Of a stretch of 64,000 nt of DNA, positions 44,056 through 57,600 are shown one piece after another; positions within the stretch are counted from its first letter, which is position 1, and each line of letters starts with the position of its first letter. Both the position numbers and the translations under genes were made by a program. The notes under the pieces are model-generated. The model saw only the letters and a program-made list of their open reading frames with translations. It searched no databases and was not told the origin of the DNA. Source of the stretch: Paralichthys olivaceus. Lineage: Eukaryota > Chordata > Actinopteri > Pleuronectiformes > Paralichthyidae. The stretch spans positions 9,195,580 to 9,259,579 of the forward strand of contig NC_091104.1 of assembly GCF_024713975.1 (NCBI RefSeq), in the 5' to 3' direction.

Positions 44056-45748
44056 GTCTGAGAGCGAGAGGACAAAGAAGGAGAACATATTTTAATTTAG
44101 TTACATGGGCGTGAAAATCACAAGATTTGGAAGAATTAAACCCTGAAATACTACAATTTTGTGGCCACTGGCAGCAGAAGCGGAAAGAGGCATGAATATT
44201 ATGACTCTAACACCCAGTGAACTGTACAGACGTTTCAGTCCATGTTCAATTCCACACAGTGTAGAATGAGGTACACATATACTGGTTCACCTTATACATA
44301 GTTTTCTTTTTCACTGTTTGTACATTCCTGCAAAATGTGAAATCTAGACGTTTGAAATCTAGACTACGGTCTGAATCTTTATTTTTCTTAATTCTGTTTG
44401 CCAGACCTCATCTGCTTCATTTTGCCCATTTGAATCTTCTGTGCAGAAGATAGAAACTGACAAGTGAAATTAAAAATGTACTCTGGCAGATTAACATCTG
44501 GGTGTACAAATGAAAGACAAAACTATTTAAATGAATACATCAAAAGTCTCATTAGACCCAAACAAGCGTGGACTTGTTCGAGTGCTAAGTCTCCTGAGCA
44601 GAGCAAGACCGAAGGCGCCGACTGGATTCAGTCGAGCACGTCGTCTGCTGCTAAACAGCAAGAAAACAATACGCACAACAGGCTTTTCAATATCTTGCTT
44701 TTCAGTATCATGTAATTTTAGATGATCCGCCAGGTCATTTAATCTGGTTAATGACTGACCAAACAAGTTTTTAAAGCAGGAAAGTATAGTGTGAGAGTAT
44801 TTTAAAGTACTTTAACTGCAAATCCTTCATGGGAAAGAATAAACAGGCAACATTTCAGATCCGACGTAAACTACCACCCAAATAACAAAATATCAAAAAG
44901 TAGCAGAATTATTGCCCTTACTTGTAAGTTATCTAAAGATGGTTTCTTCACCTTCTGTTGCACAAGCTGATCATAGAAATCCAATGGGACGTGTGACGGC
45001 TGCACACATTTTGTAAAATTTTTATTTAAATGTTAACCATCAGTGAGAAACCGGTTTCAAGAGGAAAGGTTTTTCAGAAACAAAACTTTCTGCATTCCTC
45101 TAGTGTCACATGTAGGCATCGAGTGACGTACAGTTAGATAAAGCATGGCAAAGATTCATCGCAAAGATGAATGATAAATCGGCATTTTCTACATATTCTC
45201 AGGTCAGCTGTTACAGTCCCACACTTGTGTTTTTGTATGAAAACATATGGTGGACGGTTGATAAAAGAGAACAGTGCAACGAAGAAATATAAAAGAAAAT
45301 GTGTATGATCAAAGTCACAAAGTCAGGAATCATCACACACTGACACAGAGGGCAGGAAGTATTTCAGCTATGTTGTCTTCTAAAGGGGCGGGACTGAAGC
45401 CTGCGTACGAGATAATAAACAATAAAGTCGTGCAGACATCAACTCTTCTTTGCCACCGTTACAGACAGCGATCGAAGCCGACTTTCAGTTTCATGAACAA
45501 ATCAAAGGGAAACCACCAACTGTCAAGTGGCTGCAAGACGGGCTGCCAGAAGAAGAAGCTGAACTAAATCTGAATGATTGAAATGTTGAGGTGATGAGTC
45601 GGTATTTCCACAGTCAGCGATGGGTTAGTAATTTCCCATCAGCCTCTGTGAGTTTGAGTCATTGTGGCTTTGTCTCTCGAAGGGGATTTTTTATTTTAGG
45701 AAGTTTGATGTGTCATTCACTCCTTCAGTGTTCAGCTCTGACATATGA

Positions 45749-45766
45749 CCCCCCCCCCCCCCCCCC
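45749..45766. repeat. C18 homopolymer
   Basis: Eighteen consecutive cytosines in the spacer upstream of stx11 copy 2. Confidence 0.95.
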
Positions 45767-46682
45767 ATCTCCCAATAAACCACGACACCAGCAGTAAGCT
45801 GTCTATTTCACTGTTTTAGACCTAGCATGTCACAGTTTATCTGTTTATCTATAAGCACAAAAACAATCACATAGAAACACCAGTTGCAAAATGTGAAATA
45901 CTTGAGTAAAACAAGATATTCTAAATCAGAGAATACATTTATCTCTAATTTGTATATGTTCTTTGTATTAAAAGTACATTTATTGTAAGCATGGTACCTA
46001 AGAGTAATATTGTCCTTTACTTGCATCCGCTACATCTTGGGGGGAGGGGTGAAGTTTTGTACTTATTTACTCCATTATTGCATTATTCAAGATTAAACCC
46101 ACAAAAAAAAAAAACCGTTGTCTTGTGTCCCTTTACAAAGTTAACATTTGTTTCGCAAATCAATTACTATTTTTGGTCTAAAGTGGCAAAATAAACAAAT
46201 TTATAGAGATTTCCAAGTAGAGCTTTATTTTTGCCTTCTTCCCTCGTCACCTGATTCACCCTCAGATTTATCTTGTGACTCGCTAAAAAGGAGAATCTCC
46301 TCCTTTAATAAATGGACTAAACCAAGTTAAAACCTGGTATAGCACTAAAATGCTGCTCACAGGCTCCTTCAAACTTCAAACATTTTGCTGAAAATACTTT
46401 TCTACACTCTAATTTACTATCCTGTTCTGAACGCACTTGTAGAATCTGTATCTGTAAATTGAGTATTCATTGTGCCCAGCAGATGTCAGTGGTACAACAG
46501 TAGTATCCTTTGACTGTTCCTTTTCTCAGGTAAATAAAGGTTTAAAAAATGACGGCAATTTGCATTGAATTCAATTCGATGCAACTTTACTTATTTATGT
46601 TAGAGCTGTTATATGCAACAGCTCAAAAACCAGATCAACAAATAACAGAAGAATACAGTTACTCAGATAACTATTTAAAAAA

Positions 46683-46780
46683 ATAGATATAGATGGATAT
46701 ATGGAAAGATAGACAGATAGATGATCGATAGATGGTAGATAAATGATGGATAGATGGTAGACAGATAGATGATAGATCAA
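46683..46780. repeat. Degenerate TAGA/GATA tetranucleotide repeat
   Basis: A run of TAGATAGA, GATGGTAGA and ATAGATGA variants over about 100 bp. Confidence 0.85.
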
Positions 46781-48384
46781 ATTTAAGCAGTTCCTGTAAA
46801 AAAAGTTGTGTAACAAACAGTTCCAATGAAAATATTTAAAACGAAGCATTCAATTACATTTTGTTGATTTTTATCACCAAACTCAGCCCTGAAAAAATCA
46901 CAAGTTGAAAGTTCTTGTTTAAATCTAGTTATTTCTTTTTGGTCAGCTGGCTCTGATTGAAGCAGCATGTTTTTTTTAAATACATAAACTGTGTTTCGTG
47001 AGCTTCACATGTCGTCTCCCTGGTTCACTAGTCAGCAACTGAGCATGTGATCTAACTTGGCCTCCATCCCTCAGTGCTGCATTGATAACTGTTTATTGTG
47101 AATGTTCCATGAATATAAAGGATTCTTAATTAAATCACGTAATTGCCACAAGAAAACCTCTTGCAAGTTTTTCTGCAGTGTGTGTGTTGGCACAAAATGT
47201 TATTACGTGATCAGAGAAATATATATATTTGCATTTTCTTCATGGCTCAACTACAACACTATAACTCTCTCATGTCACTGCTGTTCTCTTATGTGCCACG
47301 TTTATAAAAATGTTTGCATATCTGATTGTCAGATGATTATCTCTGTAACGTGGCATGATTAATCTAATTTGTGAAGTTTTTCTTTTGCAGACAAGAATCA
47401 CAACAGTGTTATTGAAGTGAAGTGGACTGATTTCATTTCCACATACTGTCAAAATTCAAAAAGAAAACAATATCACAAGTCTGCTGTTCCTCATGTTTTC
47501 TTATCCAATTTCATGTACAGAGCAAGACACTTTGGCAAAGCATAAAAAGGAGGATGCATTCATGTGATTTCAGTTTCTTTCATAAACTTATATTTGATGC
47601 ACTGATTCAAAAAAAAAAAAAAGTTGGAACATGTACCCACATGCAGACGGACTCAGAGAGAACCCCTGCATGTTATTCCATTACATTGCATCAGGCCTCC
47701 AGAGTTAGGCTTCAGTAATCAGTGGAGAAAACATCAGCTGTTTTCAGTTATCCAAAGTTGTGACTCGAATTAATTCAGCTTATTAGCGCCGTGCTGAGGC
47801 TCACATAACAGCACCAGTGTGTCCAAGCATTTGATCGAATTAACATGAATGTCTGTCATGGGTTTGGACATGTTACTCTGCTCCCACTGTTTCCCAAGGT
47901 CTCACTTTGTTCAACTGTGGCTCATCAGTGTTCAGTAAACCTGTCCTCAGCTTTACCACCCGGTCAATGAGGGAGGTCAGTGCAGGTATACATGCTGGAG
48001 ATTAGGCGTCTTATAATGCACTGTTTCATTTTTATTTTTGCTAATTTCTTATTAAAAGGTCGAGCTTTTCCAGTTGACTTTCTTCAAGTTCGGACAACTT
48101 ATCAGTTTTATGTGTTGTCCGGTCTTGATTCCGCCCACATGTCTCAATTTAATATCCAAATCATGTTAAGACTGTTTTGCTCCGGAGCTGCACTTGACCA
48201 GTTAGTTAGATTTCCATTTTCATGAGAAAACTCTGTGCTTGACTCCACAATCATCTTAATTTCACGCTGATATATTATTTTATTGCAATTACACAGTATC
48301 ATTGGCTAATCAGCAAATATACCTTAAAACCCAAAGACACCAACAACCATTGAAATATCAGGTGAATCGTTCGGTGTAACTTAC

Positions 48385-50216
48385 TTCCCGAGTTTAATGA
48401 AATCTCCCGTTGCCTTGTCTGATGCTTGTGTCCTGACCTGACCTGCAAAACACACAAACATTTGGTTCTGAAATAAATGACACAACTTAACATAAAGTTG
48501 GAACTTCATCAAATAATCCTATATATCACAGATTAATGAATCAGTTTGAATAATATAGTCAACTATTTACTGTTTTTACTACTCCTCCAGATTTTGGAAC
48601 CACTTCCTAATAAGGCATCCTTTAAACAGTGCTATAGTTGTGACTAATAAATGCTTTACAGATGACTGAAGAGAGGCAATAATGAGGAAATATTTGGGAT
48701 AAGACATCAAGTCTGCAGTTGTATGTCATTAATCAAATATTTTGACCTATAAGTTGTAAGAACTTAAATAATTTTTGGTCCAGAAAAGTTGAGGGCTTTG
48801 GTTAATGATTTATTAATGTTCATAAATGTATTCATTACAGTTTATACGGCCTATATAAAGGGTGTCATATTGGAAAGTACCTGTTTTTATAACCAAACAA
48901 GCCTTATGCTCATTTCTCTGAAGCATTTACAGCTTAAACGTAGATCAATAGTAACAATTACTCCATTTCTAACATTGCATTTATTGCAAAGATCAAATTT
49001 CTGTGTGTGTTTTATATCATTCCTGTTATGTTATGATAAACATGTACAGAGAAGATGATCCAGAAAACTCTGTGGTTTCCTCTGAGATTGGACGCCTGAT
49101 GTCTCAGCCAGTTACATAAACTCTTTCATTCAAGAGGTGGTGACTTATTCCCTTGCAGCTGACTCAACAACATCCCCAGCAGCCAGTCTGAGCTTCTTTG
49201 AGCTGACATGACAGACATGATAATCAGATTGGTTTGCTCATTTGTCAGAGTGAAGAAGCAACTCCAACTTTCTCCGAAAAAGGCCACGGTGAATTAAACC
49301 AAATCATTTTTACATCTTGATTTCCGTACGGATCAAAGAAACATAATGTAACATGTCCATTAGTGAGCTGTAGAGGAAGTGAGCTTTATGTATTTTTTTA
49401 TACTTAATTCAACAATAAAAACTCACATTCGCAAAAGTACATGCATATAAGAGTGTAACCAGGAACATTGACATGCAAATCAAAAACAGGACGTAACGGA
49501 TGAGCTACATAACCACAGCACTGTATTATGCAAAGGTACCTTAACAGACTGTTTGATAGAGGAAAAATAACATTATCCGTTTAAGCTCTATTTTGGTCGA
49601 AGATCTTTTTCCTAGAACTTTTCTAATCACTTTCATGCCCTATATTGAAAGACTTGAAGTTTGGATAACCAGGCCCTGTTCAAAATATTCTGCCCACACA
49701 GTGACCTTGAGTTGCTCTAGATCCTGATTACATATTTGTACATGACACACATAAAGAGAATACTTCAATCAAGATAAAGATGTATAAGTATTTATAATGT
49801 ATATTCTTTAATTTGTTTATTACCAGTGATCTCTGTTTGCGTCCACCTCTTCTGGCACACGTGGTTTCTCATTTTGAAGCGATACAGTTGTTGGCACAAT
49901 CTGTTAAAGGTGAAAGAATTCCCTTGTTACTACGATAGATTCCGAGGTACAACTTCAATAATTCATCTGTAGTCATTTCAGAGGCCGTCATATGTGGTTA
50001 GCAGTTTGATTCTTAAAAGTTCGACTTTAATCTCAATCACCACCAAGTTTAGTGGAGGTGATAACACAAGTCCTCACCATTCACTGAGACATGGAATCTC
50101 CAGTCTGATCTTTTCTACGACGGCTCCACAATTAAACACAACTTAGCTAAATGCTCACACTGTAACTACAGTAATGATGTTTCCTTACCGGCTATTTCTG
50201 CTGCAGTCAATTGAGT
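48385..50216 (-). ncRNA. Candidate minus-strand spliced transcript, three exon-like segments
   Basis: Three short segments on the minus strand each have an AG acceptor and GT donor: 50189-50216 (CCCTCAG|ACTC to AGCCG|GTAAGG), 49824-49900 (TTTAACAG|ATTG to CACTG|GTAATA) and 48385-48442 (TTTTGCAG|GTCAGG to CGGGAA|GTAAGT). A frame starting at MRNHVCQKRWTQTEIT in the second continues into the third (GQVRTQASDKATGDFIKLG), but I do not recognise it. They could be 5' noncoding exons of stx11 copy 2, which needs an upstream exon on this strand, or a long noncoding RNA. This is inference from splice signals only. The type is a placeholder, not a claim that it is noncoding. Confidence 0.25.
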
Positions 50217-51066
50217 CTGAGGGAACATACAGTACTTTATTCATTTTAAAAAAGACGAGCAAACGGGTGTGCTGCTAATACGCTAGCCTATTTTAGTAAC
50301 ATTTGAAATGACATTAAATAAAGTGACCACAAGGTGACCTCAAAACAAGTTTGATCAGAGGCAAAACCTTCGCCTTGCTGTTGGCTAGCCATCGAGCTAA
50401 TGTTGGTTAAGCTACAGAGCTGTACTTTTGCCAAATCAATTCAACGTGACCAAAACAAACAGATCCAGTGAAACATGTCAACATGTTCAATGATCCCGAG
50501 GAGAAATCATCAGTGTTACACACTTCTGCTGGTTGAGCCTGATGTTGAGCTTCTTCATGTGAAGCCTCGACACTAACACATGTACGAGCAGTCTTGCATC
50601 ATTGGCGTAAAATGAGTTTGCTGTTGATAACGACTGGACTTACAAAGGGCGACAGTGTTTATTACACAGTCTGACAGAAAACACTTCCACCTTGATAAAT
50701 TAGTTATCAACTGTTACGCTAACTAACCACATTATCTGTTAAATTACATGCAAAGGGTTACACTATTCTTTTTCTATTTTGCTATATTATCTTGCACTGT
50801 AAGAGCCTTACAAACTCACATGAAGTGAACCTTCTGGAGGAAATTTCCCACAGTCAGGCTACGGAATCACTGTTTCTCTCCGGTTGTGTTAAAATAATAT
50901 TTATAAACAAATGTGTATTAGGAAACATTTGTTAAAATACACTTGACCAAACATCTAAAATGATCACACAGCCAAAAACGTATAAACAGTGAATCTGAGC
51001 CGTGTTCCCTTTCATATGAAATAACCATTTCAAACCTTTAGATATCGGCTACTTACCAGGCATTAC

Positions 51067-51113
51067 ATCATAACTATATATATATATATATAAATATATA
51101 TATATAGTTATGA
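51067..51113. repeat. AT-rich inverted repeat
   Basis: ATCATAACTATATATAT and its reverse complement ending ATAGTTATGAT flank a short AT centre, giving a near-perfect hairpin of about 20-bp arms. It sits in a wider (TA)n-rich stretch (to about 51320) upstream of akap12. Confidence 0.85.
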
Positions 51114-51636
51114 TTTATGCATTTTTACACGCATTCATACACTTCACAGACATGCATATATATGTATATATATATATATGTATACGTGTGTGTAGAGTAT
51201 AGCAATACTTTCTACACAGACATATACATTTAGTATATATAACTATAATGTACATATCATACACACATATTCATATATACACATAAATATAAAAGAAATA
51301 CCTTTATATATATATAGTGTACTACAGTTTATTTGCAGATGAAGTCTATGGCTGAAGCTTGTTTGTTTTTCTCCTCCTCATTTTGATGCAGTAGGGGGCG
51401 TGCCGGTCCTGGTCGGACCGATCCGGGCCAATCCGTGCCGGGCCAAGTCTCCTGTCCTGACTTCATGTGATCCTGCAGGGCGGCGTTTGCCTCAAAAAAA
51501 AGAAATTGTTTTGCCAGATGCGGTCAGTCGCTGTCGGCCCCTCACGGAGCTCCGGCCTGCAGCAGCTCGGGGATATTTCCATGAGTTGTTGGGACAGTGA
51601 CGCTGCAGCGGTGAACCAGAGACTGCGTTTAAAAAC

Positions 51637-54600
51637 ATGGGAGACGCTCAGTCTGCGCAGCGGGAGATCAGCACCGAGGCAGCGGGGGAGGAGGAGAGAG
51701 GAGCACCGGAGGATGCTCGGGTCGATCACAGCACTGAGGACAAGGTATCATGGCACACACTCTCTCTCATCAGCATCTCTGCATGATCCTGCAGCACCAT
51801 TTCTGCATGTGAGCACAAACTTCATGTTTCCTCTCACATGTTCCTGCGGCTTCACTGCAGAAACAGATCAGTTCTGAAATGTTTCTAAAATGCTGATGCT
51901 GGATGTTGTTGCTGTCAGGACGGTGCAGCTGCTGCCTGCCAACATCTCCATTAACCCAGAGATACAGGGAAAGTCTCATTGGAAAGAACTGCAGCACATC
52001 AGGGCTATTCTGGGATTCTGGCTTTTAATGATAATAAATAAAAGCTTTCAGCTTTGTTGTTACAGAAAAAGGACCATTTATCAATTTCTCCATAAAGATG
52101 CAAAATGAAGTCATTCAATTTACTCATAATACTAATACTAATAATGTATCACTAATTTATATAGCACTTTCAATGACATAGTTACAAAGTAAGATAAATA
52201 AATAAAATAAACAGTTTAACTGAATTGTTTACACAACTCAGATAAGATCAGGAAATGCTTTCCTGTGCATTTAGACATAAAGATGGCACGGACGCAGACA
52301 GACAGCTTTTCCCTGGGACATCATTTCAGGCTCTGACCCCTTAAATTTTCAAACCTAATCTCTGGAACAGTCAGAAGACCTCTGCCTGACGATCTCGAGC
52401 TGTGAAATGGTTTACGCTGGATTAAAAGATCTAAATTATTATCAGGAGCCTGGCTCTTGAAATCAACAACAAATAGGTAGAATATAAAAGTTCAACGTAA
52501 AAAGTTATTGAACTCTTGGAACTGTAAATGCTCCAAATTGTTGCTGACTTGCTTTGGTAGTTTGAGGTGACCTGGTCTCACCCTGTATTCATTGCAGTGG
52601 TTCGAATGCACTGTAGATGAAGAGGGAAGTAGCGTGGAGGAATAATGACCTCTCATTCTTGGAGAACCTAAGTGAAGCCCAGGGGAGAGATGGAATTTCC
52701 CCTGAGCTGCACTCAGTAGAGGCAACATCGATTATTTGTATAAAACATGATCACTGACTCACGCTGAGCAGGAAGTCAATTAGACAGCACTGTACTGTCA
52801 GAATAAAAATAACTTGATTTGTTGATCTAATGGCATCACTGACCTTTGAGACTCTTGTGATTTTATAATGGAGGAAAATATGTTATTAACAAATGCATTA
52901 ATGCTGAATTCTTAAGTTTTAAAGGATGTTTCTTCAGTTAGTTTTTGTTCACCAAACAACTGATGAGCTACATTATCTGTCAACACTTACTGGTTTTGTT
53001 TGCAAAGCAATCTCAATTAAACAGATCTTTGTTGTGTTTTTCTGTACTTGATGTACGAACTGTTTGGTGACACTTTACTATTCTGGCTCAGGATGACTGA
53101 GAACCAAGAGATTTGTTTTCCCAGCTAATAAAGGAGTGGTGTAACTGTCAAGAGGTGAATAACATTTGACTGTAAAAACCAGCTCAAAGCAATCAGTAAT
53201 CAATCTTTTAGCATTTCCAAATGTTTCCATTTGAAGTGTTTTTTATCCTCTCAATTTCATTTGCCATCAACTTATGTCACATTATTATAAATTTAAATAC
53301 AACTGCAAGGCACCCGCAGAAGTTAAGTATTGGCTAGATGGCACATTTTCAAAGAATAAATCATGTGTAGTTTGATTTAAATGGGTAACAGATTACACGT
53401 CCAAAAACAGAGCCTACCTAAAAGTACTGCATAAAAGAGAGGGAAGTACTGTGCATGCAAGAAGGAAAATGGCTGGAAATCGAATCTACTATCAATATCT
53501 AACACTGTACTAATTGGGGTTACTAGGGAATATGACCCATGCAGCTTTTTTTAACCGAGTCTAACTATGTTTAACTGTTACTTCACACTAGTTGAAGGAC
53601 ATGTGCTTTTCATTCCCCATCGCCTGCTCAGACTCTTCAGACTAATCTGGCTCACGAATTTGAGATTGGAACAATTAGAGTTGTTAAACTAAACTGTATG
53701 TTATCATCACACCAAACTAACAGTGCCTCTGTGCTGTTTACAAAATAGGACTTTTGAGCCTTCAGTTAATCGAAGATTTAAATTCTTTGCTTTTATGGAA
53801 GTACAAAATCAAACAGATTTATTCATTCGTCTATGACTAAGGCAGAATTGTCACTGCAGTACTTTTTTTTCATGTTTTGTTTCAGTCTCTCATAAATAAT
53901 GGGCAAATCTCGGAGATCAATGGAAAAGCAGACAGCACTATAGCAGAAGTTGATGATCACCGTGGTGATGCGATTGCTGCAGAGGGTGAGTTCTTACAAG
54001 TTGTGTATTATTGCTCCCTGACAGACAGTTTGCATTATCTTAACAAGACTTGTTGAAATTCAGACAATATATAATTTCACCTGAGTCTGTTGTGTTGTAA
54101 TATTTAAAATCTATTTTGGTTTAGCGTCCCTTTCTCCAGAGGAAGATGTTTTACAAACAGTGAGGCCACTTAAAGAAGAAAGATCACCATCAGATAATGT
54201 TGAAATAAATCAAAAGGAATCACCTGAAGAAACCGATGCTATTGAAGAACTACCCCTGGAAATGACTGAAATGGATGCAAAGCAGAATGACATCAATGAA
54301 AGCTTTAAGAGATTCTTCAGTAACATTGGTTTGAAACTGACGGTAAAAAGAGGCTCAGTAGAAAAAGATGAAATAACAGCTGATGCACCAGATGAAACGA
54401 ACAAGAACGAATCAGACAGACCAGAAAACACAGATGATACGGCGGATGAACCTGAAAGTGTGAAAGCTGAGTCGAATATTGATCAGAAGACACAGGGGAC
54501 TTATGACAATGATTCAACAACATGTCCAACCTTGACAGATGTTACATCAGAAGACACACTAGAAAATGCAGAGGAGAAAACAACAGAGGCCAAAGAGGTA

Positions 54601-57600
54601 GTTGAATCTGAGGCAGCAACACCTTCACCTGTAGTTGAAGACTTACAGGAACAAAAGGATGCCACCCTTGAAGAGGAAGACCTTCATACACCATCTACAG
54701 CTAGCCCTGAGGCAGAGGAGGTCGTATCTCCAGTGAAAAGGTTTTTTACAACTGGAATCTTTTCAGGGCTACGGAAGAAAAAGAAGTCCACAGGGGATGA
54801 GACAACTGAGAAAGAACTGGTGGACATGGGAGGAAAGGAAACAGAACAGAAAACAGAAAAAACTGTAGAAGTACAACAGGATAAAGACGAGATTGGACAA
54901 GGTGTTGAAGCAACTACAGTTGAGAGAGAACACATAGAAAAAGAACCTAAGGAGGAGATCATCTCTACAGCATCAGCTCAGCCGATGAACGATGGGGAAT
55001 CACCTCCCGCAATTCCAGCAACTATAACTGTCAATGAGCCTGACATGAGCTCTCAAGACAAAGTTCAAGACAGTCCAATGAAATGGTTCCTATCAGGGTC
55101 AAGTTTAAGGAAACTCTCCAAAAAGCAGAGAGGCAGGAAATCAAGTAATACAATGTTGTCAGACTCTGAAGAACACTTATCAGATCAGCTCATGTCACCT
55201 ACCAAGCCGGCTGAGACCCAGAAAGAAGAAAGGCCGGAACAACACTCTGCAGAGGCAGCAGTAGAGGAGGATGGTGCATGGGCCTCTTTCAAAAAACTTG
55301 TTACTCCGAAAAAGCATATGAAGAAGTCCTCCTTGACCAGTGAAGAGACACCAATCACAGGCTCAGTAGAGGAAACAAAACCAAGTGAAAAAGGGCAAAT
55401 ATCAGATCACAGCACCGAAGAAGGCAAAAAAAGAAAAGATTCGTCTGTGTCATGGGAAGCTGTTTTGTGTGGATCAGGAAGGAGACGAAGCAGAAGCCGA
55501 AAAACATCAGACTCTGAGGATGAATCACCCCAAGTTGAAAATGACAATAAGAAGCGACAGTCGCCGCTAGGAAGTTCTAACGAAGTTGATGAAACAGTTT
55601 CCCCCAATGTAGGAAGTCCTTCAGAGGGTGATGGAGGATCAACATGGAAATCATTTAAAAAACTTGTCACTCCCAAAAGGAAAGCCAAGGATGAGGTGGA
55701 AAGCAAAGATAACATTCAGTCTGACAGTGAAAGTCATCAGGACGATTCCTCCTTTTCAATAAAGAAACTTCTTCCAAGAAAAAAGAAGAAGTCTTCTGAA
55801 AATCAAGACCAAGTATCTTCTGATGAGGCTGAAAAGGAGGTTGTTTCAAGTGATGAAGACTCTGAGACTCCAGCTGTCATTCCCTTGTCAGAGTTTGATA
55901 CAATCGAAACCGAAGTTCACATTAAAACAGAGGCTGATGTGGAGAGTGATGTAGCCAAGGAGGCAGATGATCAACTGCAGCAAGACCTCTGTGATCAGAC
56001 GTCTCAACCAGTCCTACCTTGTGATGGGCTGCAACCGGAAGTAAAGAAAGTCCAAGAAGATAAGGATACTTTTAAAAATGAAACATCGACAGCTCTTGCT
56101 TCAAATGAGGAACCCGAGGACCTTACAGAGTTAATCAGTAAACATCAACAACTCAGTGATATTCCAGAGGAGGGTATAATTACAGAGACCAATGCCACTC
56201 CAGCTTCAGTCCCTGAGGAGCCAGCTCCAGATGACACTATAGCTGAGGATCTGATAGAGATCACATCTGAGGCTGTAACTGCTCCAGAGCCTGTAGACAT
56301 TACCACAGCAGATGAAACTGAGATGATCTCTGCAGTTTCTCAGCTGTCAGAGTCTTCAAACACATCTGGCAACACAACACCAGTCCCTGTAGAATATGAG
56401 GTCAAACCTACAGAGGATCTCCTGCATCAGGTTGTTGAATCCATCTCCTTAAGTCCAAATGTTGTCCCAGTGTGTTCAGACGAGGTTAACTCAGAAAGAA
56501 TAGTTGGATCCGTCTTGCATCAAATACTTGAAACATTTGTAAAAGAAGAGCCAACAATTCTACAAATACATGGGAAATCAGATGCAGCCTCCATTAGCAT
56601 TGGACTAAATGTTGAAGAACTGGAAATGATCAACAAACTCACAACAACAGCCCAAATAGAGGGCATATCTGAAGTCCATAAATCTGTTTCCACAGAAATT
56701 GTGTCTAATGCTCCCACTAAGGAGGTTGTCACTGCTGAAATGGCTGTTGATGAAGTGCATGAGGTCAATGTTTCACATCCAGAAGAAAGGATAAATGAAT
56801 TAGAAATTAATAATGTGAGCCAGCATCTGGTAAAAACTCAATCTGAGGCAAATGAAGCTGGGTCTTTAGAGATACTACCCGAAGGTGGAGCAGCTGTTGA
56901 AGATGAAGGTTCTCTTCTAGGGGCAAATCAAGATGAAAAAGAGCCCCAAGAAATGAACTCTCAAGAAGTACAATCAACTGCTACAGTATCAGAAGAAAGT
57001 AAAGATGGGGGTGTGGAGGAGGAAGACCAGACTCAAATCATAGATCAAGTTCAAGTTGAGAGTCAAGATCAACCAGTAGAGTCGGATTTGCAAGAATCAC
57101 CAGCTGTAAGCAAAGCCATGTTAGATTCAGAGGAGGGTAGTGGTCATTTTATTGAAAAGGAAGTAATCAAGGAAGATATCACAGCAGAAGTGACTGACAA
57201 ACCCAGAGAGGACACAGAGCCTAACGCTGAATTTAATGTTGAAGCAGAGAAGGAAACCAAACTACAAGCAGGCGCTGCACAAACTGAACATACTGAAGAT
57301 CCTGACGTGTTAGAAAGTGTACTAACAACATTAGTAGATATGCAGGAGGGTAGTGGTCAATTGCTTGAAAATGAAGTACTGAAAATTAAAGACATCCCAG
57401 CTGAGGAAATGGTTAGAGACAAACCCCAAGAGGAAACAGAATCTGTCACTGAATATAATGTTGAAGCAGAGAAGGAAACCAAACTACAAGCAGCTTCTGT
57501 GGAAACTGAAGATGCTAAAGAACCAAAAATGTTAGAAACTGAACAAACATTAGATTCAGAGGATGGTAGTGCTCAATTGCTTGAAAATGAGGCAATAAGT

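Larger units (their letters stand above)
44056..48384. other. Intergenic spacer, no supported gene
   Basis: AT-rich with simple repeats. Open frames at 44464-44766 and 45274-45567 have no splice or homology support. A C18 run lies at 45749-45766 and a degenerate TAGA/GATA tract at 46683-46780. Confidence 0.5.

Noticed and set aside
44056-44088. Upstream extension of the stx11 copy 2 frame (MFSFFVLSLSD)
   Set aside because: It contains the splice acceptor CTCTCAG; MRDRL at 44055 matches copy 1.
44464-44766. Overlapping open frames on both strands (64-83 codons)
   Set aside because: No recognised domain, no splice borders and no codon signal; chance overlap is likely.
45274-45567. 97-codon plus-strand open frame
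   Set aside because: No homology recognised and no promoter or splice context; chance ORF in a spacer.
51400-51877. Open frames around the akap12 first exon other than the MGDAQS frame
   Set aside because: GC-rich chance frames; only the MGDAQS frame joins exon 2 in phase and matches gravin.
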